Assembly (NCBI GenBank): GCA_011390385.1 | Contig: JAABSN010000028.1 | Coordinates: forward strand, 1 to 25,716 | Reading direction: 5' to 3' | From: Thioalkalivibrio nitratireducens | GTDB lineage: Bacteria > Pseudomonadota > Gammaproteobacteria > Ectothiorhodospirales > Ectothiorhodospiraceae | Length of the DNA: 25,716 nucleotides | Part shown: piece by piece, positions 1 to 7,118 of the stretch | How positions within the stretch are numbered: the first letter of the stretch is position 1 | How the letters are laid out: every line of letters starts with the position of its first letter | Translations under genes and position numbers: made by a program | Notes under the pieces: generated by a model | The model's input: only the letters and a program-made list of their open reading frames with translations | Databases searched by the model: none | Told to the model about the DNA's origin: nothing

Positions 1-657
1 GGCCACGGCCACCACCACGAACACCAGCCCGAACACCAGGGGCACGTTCATCCCCTCGTCGGCAGCCGCCAGTGCCGCGGCGACGGTTGCGATGTCCAGG
101 CTCCCGGTCATGCCGTAAATCATCGACAGTCCGTACAGCAGCAGACCCGAGGCCAGCGCCCCGAGCACGAAGTACTTCATCGCAGCCTCGGAGGCACGGG
201 GTGAATCCCGCCAGAAGGCGACCAGCGCGTACGAGACCAGCGCCAGCAGTTCCAGCCCCAGGTACAGGGTCAGGAAGTTGTGCGCCGAGATCATCACCAT
301 CATTCCCAGCACACCGAACAGCCCGAGCACGTAGAACTCGCCCTTGTGGATGTCACGGTCGATCAGGTAGGGACGTGAATACAGGAACACGAAGAAGCTG
401 ACGACATACATCGCCAGCTTCAGCACGTCGCTCATCGGATCGGCGACGAAGGTGCCGTGGAAGGTAATCTGCGTCTCTGGACCGGCCAGCCAGAGTGTAA
501 GGCCCGCGGCGCCGATCAGGGTTGCCTGGACCAGACCGTAGGTGATGTCGCGGCGAGAGTCGGGGAGGAAGACGTCCAGTACCAGGATCAGGCAGGCCAT
601 TCCCAGCACGAACATCTCGGGCACCGCGGGCAGGAAGGCTGGAATCTCGAAATTCAT
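1..657 (-). CDS. nuoN: NADH-quinone oxidoreductase subunit N (partial, 3' end outside window)
   Basis: Antiporter-like membrane subunit of respiratory complex I, at the proximal end of the proton-pumping arm. The reading frame opens at ATG (657) and stays open to the left edge, giving 219 residues, a little under half the usual length of about 480; the C-terminal half lies outside the window. Several hydrophobic helices are visible, and the conserved membrane glutamate sits in the LELLAL motif near residue 136, the position used for proton translocation in this family. An AGGA-type ribosome site lies in the 13-nt gap after the nuoM stop. Its place as last gene after nuoM fits the standard nuo order. 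The truncation is a window effect; nothing suggests a broken gene. Confidence 0.95.
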   Translation of the reverse strand, partial: MNFEIPAFLPAVPEMFVLGMACLILVLDVFLPDSRRDITYGLVQATLIGAAGLTLWLAGPETQITFHGTFVADPMSDVLKLAMYVVSFFVFLYSRPYLIDRDIHKGEFYVLGLFGVLGMMVMISAHNFLTLYLGLELLALVSYALVAFWRDSPRASEAAMKYFVLGALASGLLLYGLSMIYGMTGSLDIATVAAALAAADEGMNVPLVFGLVFVVVAVA

Positions 658-670
658 GTCAGGTCCTGTA

Positions 671-2194
671 TCAGAGCGCAGGCAGCTTCGACTGTGCGAT
701 GTGGGCCACGAGCTGGTCGATGGTGGCATTCATCACGTCGAGCAGCGGGGCCGGCCAGACGCCAAGCAGCAATACGAAAAACGCGAGGACGGCCATGATG
801 AAGAACTCGCGGCGGTCGAGATCCTGCAGCTTGGCGACGTTTTCATTGCCGATCTCACCGAAGATCACCCGCTTGACCAGCCAGAGCGTGTAGCCGGCGG
901 CCAGGATCAGCGTGGTGGCCGCGAGGAAGGCGAGCCAGAAATCGGCACGGAAGGCGGCGAGGATCACCATGAACTCGCCGACGAACCCGGAGGTTCCCGG
1001 CAGCCCGGTATTGGCCATCGCGAACAGCACGAAGAAGGCCGCGAACCAGGGCATGGTGTTCACCACGCCGCCGTAATCGGCGATATTGCGGCTGTGCAGG
1101 CGGTCGTAGAGCACGCCCACGGCGAAGAACATCGCCGCGGAAATGAAGCCGTGCGAAATCATCTGCACCATGCCACCGGCGATGCCCATCGAAGCCCCGG
1201 ACCAGTCACCGGTGTTGCGGAAGATCATGAAGGCGATGAAGAAGCCGAGGGTGACAAAGCCCATGTGCGCAATCGAGGAATACGCGATCAGCTTCTTCAT
1301 GTCGCTCTGCACCAACGCCACCAGCCCGATGTAGACGACGGCGATCAGCGACAGGGTAATCACCAGGACGTCCAGCACCGCAGCGGCGTCCGGGGTGATC
1401 GGCAGACTGAAGCGCAGGAAGCCGTAACCACCGATCTTCAGCATGATCGCGGCCAGAATCACCGAGCCTCCGGTCGGCGCCTCGACATGCGCGTCGGGCA
1501 GCCAGGTATGGACCGGGAACATCGGAATCTTCACCGCGAACGCCGCGAAGAACGCCAGGAAGATCAGGATCTGCGCCGTCATCGGCAGCGGCAGCTGGTG
1601 GAAATCGAGGATCGCGAAGCTGCCGGACTGCAGGTACATGTAGATCAGCGCGATCAGCATGAACACCGAGCCGAGGAAGGTGTAGAGGAAGAACTTGATC
1701 GTCGCGTACACGCGTCGCGGCCCACCCCAGATGCCGATCGCCAGGAACATCGGGATCAGCATCGCCTCGAAGAACACGTAGAACAGCACCGCGTCGAGCG
1801 CCGAGAACATGCCGATCATCAGACCCTGCATGATCAGGAACGCCGCCAGATAGTACGCCACGCGCTCCTTTACCGAACGCCAGGCGGCAATCACCACCAG
1901 GACCGTCGTCAGCGTGGTCAGCAGGATCAGCGGCATCGAGATGCCGTCCACGCCCAGGTGGTAGTGAATGTTGAAGGTCGCGATCCAGGGCGTGAACTCC
2001 TGAAACTGCATCGCCGACGTGCCGCGCTCGAACGCGAACCACAGCAGCAGGCTGGCGGCAAAGGTTGCCAGCGCCACCGACAGCCCCAGGCGCAGCGCGA
2101 CCGCCGGCGCGTCACGTCCAGCGGCGAGCGTCATGAAGCCGCCCAGGATCGGCAGCCAGATCAGCAGACTCAGGATGGGCCAGTCAGCAATCAT
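671..2194 (-). CDS. nuoM: NADH-quinone oxidoreductase subunit M
   Basis: Antiporter-like proton-pumping subunit of complex I, 507 residues, close to the family's usual length. I chose the ATG at 2194 over an in-frame start 14 codons upstream because the protein then begins with the typical hydrophobic MIADWPILSL segment and an AAGGA ribosome site lies about 6 nt upstream. The key charged residues of the channel are present: Glu143 in FFEAMLIP, Lys222 in FAVKIPMFPVH followed by TWLPDAH, and Lys253 in MLKIGGYG. These correspond to E144, K234 and K265 of E. coli NuoM. About 14 membrane helices are expected. It lies 85 nt after nuoL and 13 nt before nuoN in the same operon. Confidence 0.97.
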   Translation of the reverse strand: MIADWPILSLLIWLPILGGFMTLAAGRDAPAVALRLGLSVALATFAASLLLWFAFERGTSAMQFQEFTPWIATFNIHYHLGVDGISMPLILLTTLTTVLVVIAAWRSVKERVAYYLAAFLIMQGLMIGMFSALDAVLFYVFFEAMLIPMFLAIGIWGGPRRVYATIKFFLYTFLGSVFMLIALIYMYLQSGSFAILDFHQLPLPMTAQILIFLAFFAAFAVKIPMFPVHTWLPDAHVEAPTGGSVILAAIMLKIGGYGFLRFSLPITPDAAAVLDVLVITLSLIAVVYIGLVALVQSDMKKLIAYSSIAHMGFVTLGFFIAFMIFRNTGDWSGASMGIAGGMVQMISHGFISAAMFFAVGVLYDRLHSRNIADYGGVVNTMPWFAAFFVLFAMANTGLPGTSGFVGEFMVILAAFRADFWLAFLAATTLILAAGYTLWLVKRVIFGEIGNENVAKLQDLDRREFFIMAVLAFFVLLLGVWPAPLLDVMNATIDQLVAHIAQSKLPAL

Positions 2195-2279
2195 GGTCGT
2201 TCCTTGATGGAGCCGCAGCATGCCTGGACATCGCACCGGCGCCGGGAGGATTTGGAGCAGTGAGCATGGCGGTGGTCAT

Positions 2280-4301
2280 TCAGATCACAAAGGCGAAGAT
2301 CAGGACCAGCAGGCCGATGATCATCACGAAGGCATAATGGTAGAGGAAGCCGGTCTGAATGCCGCGCGCGCGCGCCGCGATCCAGCCGACCGAGCGCGCG
2401 GTCCCGTTGACCAGCAGGCCGTCGATCACCATGGCATCGCCATAGCGCCAGAGCCAGCGGCCGAGGCCGCGCGACCCGGCTGCGAAGACCCGGTCGTTGA
2501 ACGTATCGAATCCGTATTTCTCCTCCAGGATGCGCACACCGAACCGCAGCCGCTCGGCGATCAGCGGCGGCAGATCGGGGCGTTTCAAGTACAGGAACCA
2601 GGCCGTGCCGAGGCCGGCCATCGCGAGCCAGAAGGCCGGCAGCATCAGACCATGCAGTACGAAAGGCACCACGCCGGTATAGCTCTCGCCCTTCCTGGCC
2701 AGCACGTCCTGCGCTTCCAGCACGAACAGGCTGTCGGCGAAGAAGTCACCGAACAGCATCGGACCGATGAAATAGCCCGCGACCACCGACGGGATCGCAA
2801 GCAGGATCAGGGGCACGGTCACGACCCATGGCGATTCCTTCGGCTGGTGCGGCCCATGGTCATGGGCGCCGTCGTGGTCGTCACCGTGGTCGTCACTGTG
2901 GTCATCGCCATGATCCGGCATGTACTTGTGCGCCTGGTCGTAGCGCTCCTTGCCGTGGAATACCATGAAAAACATGCGGAAGGTGTACAGTGCAGTCACG
3001 AACACCCCGAGCAGCACCAGCCAGTAGGCAAAACCGGCGCCAGGGGTCTCGGAGTACCCCACCGCTTCGATGATCGCGTCCTTGGAAAAGAAGCCGGAGA
3101 AGAACGGAAATCCGATCAGCGCCAGCGAGCCGATCAGCGCGGTCGCGTAGGTGATCGGCATGTGCCGGCGCAATCCGCCCATCGCCCGCATGTCCTGCAG
3201 GTGGTGCATCGCGATGATCACCGAACCCGCCGCGAGGAACAGCAGTGCCTTGAAGAAGGCATGGGTCATCAGATGGAACAGGCCGGCCGCGTAGGCCGAG
3301 GCACCGAGTGCAACGGTCATGTAACCGAGCTGCGACAGCGTCGAGTACGCGACCACCCGCTTGATGTCGTTCTGCACCAGACCGATCAGGCCCATGAAGA
3401 ACGCCGTGATCGCGCCGATCACCAGGATGAAGCTCAGTGCGGCCACCGAGAATTCGTACAGCGGCGACATCCGCGCGACCATGAAGATACCGGCGGTGAC
3501 CATGGTCGCGGCATGGATGAGCGCCGAGATCGGCGTCGGGCCCTCCATCGAGTCGGGCAGCCACACATGCAGCGGGACCTGGGCCGATTTGCCCATCGCA
3601 CCGATGAACAGGAAGACCAGCGCGACGTCGAGCAGTCCGAAGGTACCGCCCGGCCACAGGGTGATCGTGGCGTCGCGCATCGCCTCCGCTTCGGAAAAGA
3701 CCTCGGTGTAGTTCAGGCTGCCGGCGTAGAAAACCAGTGTCGCGATCCCGATCAGGAAACCGAAATCGCCGACCCGGTTGACGATGAACGCCTTCATGTT
3801 GGCGTAGATCGCGGTCGGGCGCTTGTACCAGAAGCCGATCAGCAGATACGAGACGAGTCCCACCGCCTCCCAGCCGAAGAACAGCTGCAGGAAGTTGTTC
3901 GCCATCACCAGCATCAGCATCGAGAAGGTGAACAGCGAGATGTAGGCGAAAAAGCGCTGGTAGCCTGAATCGTCGGCCATGTAGCCGATGGTGTAGATGT
4001 GCACCATCAGCGACACGAAGGTGACCACCAGCATCATCATCGCGGTCAGGTTGTCGACCAGGAAGCCGATCTCGAAATGCAGCCCGTCGCTGACCATCCA
4101 GGTGTATACGGTCTCGTTGTAGACCGGGGTACCCCCGAAGACATGGGCATGAAAGACCACAGCCGAGAGCAGGAACGAGACCGCAACCCCGAGGATGGTC
4201 ACGCTGTGCGCACCCACGCGGCCGATCTGCCGCCCGAACAGGCCGGCGACGACCGCACCGAGCAGCGGCGCCAGAACGATGATCAGATATACCGTATCCA
4301 T
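2280..4301 (-). CDS. nuoL: NADH-quinone oxidoreductase subunit L
   Basis: Distal antiporter-like subunit of complex I, whose C-terminal amphipathic helix runs along the membrane arm. It has 673 residues, somewhat longer than the 613 of E. coli. Glu145 in FFGWEAVGLVSY and Lys238 in GAMGKSAQVPLHVW are the conserved proton-path residues. A polar insertion at about residues 460-490, between transmembrane segments and after FMVFHGKERY, is rich in His and Asp and contains three GDDH/SDDH units encoded by a 12-bp tandem repeat (2874-2909). Such His-rich loops occur in other proteobacterial NuoL proteins, so this is probably a variant loop and not a new domain. The gene starts 6 nt after the nuoK stop with a GGGGTAGGG ribosome site. 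Confidence 0.97.
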   Translation of the reverse strand: MDTVYLIIVLAPLLGAVVAGLFGRQIGRVGAHSVTILGVAVSFLLSAVVFHAHVFGGTPVYNETVYTWMVSDGLHFEIGFLVDNLTAMMMLVVTFVSLMVHIYTIGYMADDSGYQRFFAYISLFTFSMLMLVMANNFLQLFFGWEAVGLVSYLLIGFWYKRPTAIYANMKAFIVNRVGDFGFLIGIATLVFYAGSLNYTEVFSEAEAMRDATITLWPGGTFGLLDVALVFLFIGAMGKSAQVPLHVWLPDSMEGPTPISALIHAATMVTAGIFMVARMSPLYEFSVAALSFILVIGAITAFFMGLIGLVQNDIKRVVAYSTLSQLGYMTVALGASAYAAGLFHLMTHAFFKALLFLAAGSVIIAMHHLQDMRAMGGLRRHMPITYATALIGSLALIGFPFFSGFFSKDAIIEAVGYSETPGAGFAYWLVLLGVFVTALYTFRMFFMVFHGKERYDQAHKYMPDHGDDHSDDHGDDHDGAHDHGPHQPKESPWVVTVPLILLAIPSVVAGYFIGPMLFGDFFADSLFVLEAQDVLARKGESYTGVVPFVLHGLMLPAFWLAMAGLGTAWFLYLKRPDLPPLIAERLRFGVRILEEKYGFDTFNDRVFAAGSRGLGRWLWRYGDAMVIDGLLVNGTARSVGWIAARARGIQTGFLYHYAFVMIIGLLVLIFAFVI
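2874..2909 (-). repeat. three 12-bp tandem units inside nuoL
   Basis: Three successive units, GTGGTCGTCACC, GTGGTCGTCACT and GTGGTCATCGCC on the plus strand, encode GDDH, SDDH and GDDH in reverse order at NuoL residues 465-476. The unit is a multiple of three, so changes in copy number would keep the reading frame. The following residues (DGAHDHGPHQP) continue the His-rich character without exact repetition. Confidence 0.85.
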
Positions 4302-4307
4302 GGCGCC

Positions 4308-4613
4308 CTACCCCTTCATTGCGTCCAGATCCTGGACGTTGATGGTGTTTCGGTTGCGGAACAGCAGCACGAGAATCGCAAGGCCGATGGCAGCCTCTGC
4401 CGCGGCGACGGTCAGGATGAAGAAAACGAACACCTGACCCGCGAGGTCCTGCAGGAAGAACGAGAACGCGATGAAATTGATGTTCACCGCGAGCAGCATC
4501 AGCTCGATGCACATCAGCAGAACGATCACGTTCTTCCGATTCAGGAAGATGCCGGCCACGCTGATCGAAAACAGCAGCGCAGCGAGCACCAGGTAGTGCG
4601 ACAGCGTAATCAT
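4308..4613 (-). CDS. nuoK: NADH-quinone oxidoreductase subunit K
   Basis: Small three-helix membrane subunit of complex I, 101 residues, almost exactly the usual length. Two buried glutamates essential for proton transfer in this family are present: Glu37 in [11 protein letters not shown] and Glu73 in VAAAEAAIG, matching E36 and E72 of E. coli NuoK. The ATG at 4613 is preceded by AGGG about 8 nt upstream. It follows nuoJ after an 83-nt gap in which I see no separate gene, and ends 6 nt before nuoL. Confidence 0.97.
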   Translation of the reverse strand: MITLSHYLVLAALLFSISVAGIFLNRKNVIVLLMCIELMLLAVNINFIAFSFFLQDLAGQVFVFFILTVAAAEAAIGLAILVLLFRNRNTINVQDLDAMKG

Positions 4614-4696
4614 GGTTTGGCCCTGATTTCCCAGTGAGGGTCCGGTCGCCCGAATCCCGTCTGCATTACGGGCGGCGCTCTGGCCGCCAGGCGTCG

Positions 4697-5341
4697 TTAA
4701 TTGTTCTTGTCCTGCGGGCTCCCGCTCCGTCGATCCCTGTTCTTCTGCACGTCTCTGGACACGGACTCCATCGGCACCAGTCGCACGCGGTCCCCGCGGC
4801 GTGCTTTCACCTGGGTTGCCGGGTCCACGTACTTGGTATCCGGTCGCCGCCGCAGTGTCAGTGAGATCGCGGCAATGATCGCCACCAGCAGGATCACCGC
4901 CGCGATCTCGAACGGGTAGACATACTCGGTGTAGAGAATCGCACCCAGTTGCGCGGTGTTCGAATAGTCCGCGCCCGCTCTTTCCGGCACTTCCATCGTG
5001 ATGAACCGGGTGATCACCAGCGTCAGCACTGTGGCCATGGCCGCGGCAACCACCAGTCCTGCCGGCAGAAACTCCGCGAAACCCTCACGCAGCCGCGCGA
5101 TGTTGATATCCAGCATCATCACCACGAACAGGAACAGCACCATGACCGCACCGACATAGACGAGCACCAGCACGATGGCCAGGAACTCGGCCTCGAGCAG
5201 CAGCCAGATCGCAGCCGCAGTGAAGAAGGCCAGCACCAGGAACAGCGCCGCATGCACCGGATTGCGCACGCTGATCATCGCCAGCGCAGCACCCAGCAGG
5301 ATCGCGCCGAAGACGTAGAAAAGGATCAATTCAAAGGTCAT
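4697..5341 (-). CDS. nuoJ: NADH-quinone oxidoreductase subunit J
   Basis: Membrane subunit of complex I, 214 residues, with five predicted hydrophobic helices; one contains the flexible pi-bulge region seen here as [19 protein letters not shown]. The frame is open far upstream through nuoI, but the true start is the ATG at 5341 ([11 protein letters not shown]), 14 nt after the nuoI stop and with AGGGA about 7 nt upstream. The C-terminal 40 or so residues after the last helix form a basic, hydrophilic tail ([20 protein letters not shown] onward) longer than in E. coli. This tail is probably cytoplasmic; I assign it no function. Confidence 0.95.
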   Translation of the reverse strand: MTFELILFYVFGAILLGAALAMISVRNPVHAALFLVLAFFTAAAIWLLLEAEFLAIVLVLVYVGAVMVLFLFVVMMLDINIARLREGFAEFLPAGLVVAAAMATVLTLVITRFITMEVPERAGADYSNTAQLGAILYTEYVYPFEIAAVILLVAIIAAISLTLRRRPDTKYVDPATQVKARRGDRVRLVPMESVSRDVQKNRDRRSGSPQDKNN

Positions 5342-5355
5342 CGTCGGTCCCTGGC

Positions 5356-5844
5356 TCAGCGGTAGATCGCGTCCGCCGAACGGGCGGCCGCGATCTCCTT
5401 CTCGTAGCGATCGCCGATCGCGAGCAGCTTGTCCTTGGTCATGATCTGTTCGCCCCGGTTTTCGAAATGGTATTCGAAAATATGCGTCTCGACGATCGAG
5501 TCGACCGGACACGCCTCTTCGCAGAATCCGCAGTAGATGCACTTGAACAGATCGATGTCGTAGCGGGTGGTCCGCCGGGTTCCATCGGCACGCTGTTCGG
5601 AGTCGATGGTGATCGCCAGCGCCGGGCAGACCGCCTCGCACAGTTTGCAGGCGATGCAGCGTTCCTCCCCATTGGGATAACGGCGCAGCGCATGCAGACC
5701 CCGGAAGCGCGGCGACATCGGCGTCTTCTCTTCCGGGTACTGCACGGTGAACTTGCGCGCGAACAGGTAGCGCCCGGTCAGACGCAGACCCAGCAGCAAT
5801 TCCCACAGCAGGAAGGTCTTGAAGAAGTTGCGGATCGCGGTCAT
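5356..5844 (-). CDS. nuoI: NADH-quinone oxidoreductase subunit I (2x[4Fe-4S] ferredoxin-like)
   Basis: Peripheral-arm subunit that carries electrons between NuoG and the terminal cluster in NuoB. It has 162 residues. Two classical [4Fe-4S] motifs are visible: Cys63/66/69/73 ([12 protein letters not shown]) and Cys102/105/108/112 ([12 protein letters not shown]), which bind clusters N6a and N6b. The N-terminal amphipathic stretch (residues 1-30) is typical for contact with the membrane arm. The ATG at 5844 has an excellent GGAGGA site 7 nt upstream. Unlike its operon neighbours it is separated from the preceding gene, nuoH, by a 196-nt spacer that contains a REP-like repeat. Confidence 0.97.
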   Translation of the reverse strand: MTAIRNFFKTFLLWELLLGLRLTGRYLFARKFTVQYPEEKTPMSPRFRGLHALRRYPNGEERCIACKLCEAVCPALAITIDSEQRADGTRRTTRYDIDLFKCIYCGFCEEACPVDSIVETHIFEYHFENRGEQIMTKDKLLAIGDRYEKEIAAARSADAIYR

Positions 5845-6040
5845 GTCAGATTCCTCCGCTGGCCGGGATGGGACTCAACGAAAAGTCCAGTCTGGAGAGT
5901 TCCGTGAGGCACAAGCCGGACCGAACCATGGTGGACCACGCGGCCCTCCCGCACGCTCCGATGCCGGGCGGTGCAATTCGCTGCGCTCATTGGCACCCTA
6001 CGCCTTCCAGCGTCCGGAGTGGCAGGTATGGCGATGATCT
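5845..6040. other. 196-nt spacer within the nuo operon (nuoH-nuoI)
   Basis: An unusually long spacer for this operon, where most junctions are under 25 nt. Next to nuoI it holds a strong ribosome site (revcomp of 5850-5856). In the middle it carries a REP-like palindrome (5970-5997). The rest shows no convincing coding frame: an open minus-strand frame crossing it overlaps both neighbours and has no recognisable protein features. I see no clear terminator with a T-run, so read-through from nuoH into nuoI is likely. Confidence 0.7.
5970..5997. repeat. REP-like imperfect palindrome
   Basis: The arms GGTGCAAT (5970-5977) and ATTGGCACC (5989-5997) pair with one bulged C, around a loop rich in GCTGCGC. 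On the minus strand it reads TAGGGTGCCAATGAGCGCAG and continues CGAATTGCACC. That pattern resembles the widespread GTAGGGTGCxxATxxGCGxAGCGxATTGCACC interspersed repeats of proteobacteria. Only one copy is seen in the window, so membership of a family is inferred from the motif. Confidence 0.6.
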
Positions 6041-7105
6041 TCAGGCAAACCATGGACCCACCTTCAGGAAGATCAGTACGCCCAGCACGAATAGCCATAC
6101 GATGGTGATCGGGATCAGTACCTTCCAGCCCAGGCGCATGATCTGGTCGTATCGGTAGCGGGGAAACGTCGCCCGGAACCAGAGAAAAAGGAACAGGAAG
6201 AAGGCGGTCTTGATCAGGAACCAGTGCATGCCGGAATCAAACAGCCAGCCGATCACCGGCACGGCGAACACACCCTCCGGCACGATCCCCTGGAAAGGCG
6301 ACAGCCAGCCGCCGAAGAACAGGATCGCCGCCAGCGCCGAGATCAGGATCATGTTCGCGTATTCGGCCAGGAAGAAGACCGCAAACGCCATGCCCGAATA
6401 CTCGACGTGGAAGCCGGCAACAATCTCGGACTCTCCCTCGGCCACGTCGAACGGCGCGCGGTTGGTTTCGGCGACGCCGGAAATGAAATAGACCAGGAAC
6501 AGCGGGAACAGCGGCAGCAGGAACCAGTGGTAGATGCTGCCTTCCTGCGCCAGCACGATCTCACCCACATTCAGGCTGCCGGACGCCATGATCACGCCGA
6601 CCAGCGCGAACCCCATCGCGATTTCGTAGGAAACGATCTGCGCCGCCGAGCGCAGCGCGCCCAGCAACGCGTATTTCGAATTGGAAGCCCAGCCGGCGAT
6701 GATGATTCCGTACACACCCAGCGAGGTCAGGGCGAGCAGGTAGAGCAGTCCCGCGTTGACATCGGCGAGCACCATGCCATCGTCGAAGGGGATCACTGCC
6801 CAGGCCGCCAGCGCCGGCGCGATCGCAAGCACCGGCGCGCTCAGGAACAGGAAGCGGTTGGCGTTGGTGGGAAGAATGACTTCCTTGGTCAGCAGTTTCA
6901 CCGCGTCCGCGATCGGCTGCAGCCATCCGCGCGGCCCCACCCGGTTTGGCCCGATCCGCACCTGGATATACCCGATCACCTTGCGTTCGGCATAGGTCGT
7001 GTAGGCCACCGCCAGCATCAGGGGAGCCACGATCAGGGTGATCTTGGTGAGGATCTGCATCACCACCGGCAGGCTGTAGAAGCTTTCCATGAGCCATTCA
7101 AACAT
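6041..7105 (-). CDS. nuoH: NADH-quinone oxidoreductase subunit H
   Basis: Membrane subunit that, with NuoB and NuoD, forms the quinone-binding chamber at the junction of the two arms of complex I. It has 354 residues with about eight hydrophobic helices. Diagnostic segments are [20 protein letters not shown] near the N-terminus and [20 protein letters not shown] in the loop that contributes to the quinone and proton path. The ATG at 7105 has an AAGGA site about 7 nt upstream and lies 13 nt after the nuoG stop. Confidence 0.98.
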   Translation of the reverse strand: MFEWLMESFYSLPVVMQILTKITLIVAPLMLAVAYTTYAERKVIGYIQVRIGPNRVGPRGWLQPIADAVKLLTKEVILPTNANRFLFLSAPVLAIAPALAAWAVIPFDDGMVLADVNAGLLYLLALTSLGVYGIIIAGWASNSKYALLGALRSAAQIVSYEIAMGFALVGVIMASGSLNVGEIVLAQEGSIYHWFLLPLFPLFLVYFISGVAETNRAPFDVAEGESEIVAGFHVEYSGMAFAVFFLAEYANMILISALAAILFFGGWLSPFQGIVPEGVFAVPVIGWLFDSGMHWFLIKTAFFLFLFLWFRATFPRYRYDQIMRLGWKVLIPITIVWLFVLGVLIFLKVGPWFA

Positions 7106-7118
7106 GCGTCATTCCTTG

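Noticed and set aside
542..3968. Two long plus-strand open frames (542-2263 and 2220-3968) opposite nuoM and nuoL
   Set aside because: They are antisense shadows in GC-rich DNA. The proteins are extremely rich in His, Gln, Glu, Asp and Arg, have no family motif, and mirror the codons of obvious complex I genes.
5841..6098. Minus-strand open frame across the nuoH-nuoI spacer (85 codons)
   Set aside because: It overlaps both nuoH and nuoI, covers the REP-like repeat and has no protein-like features or ribosome site.
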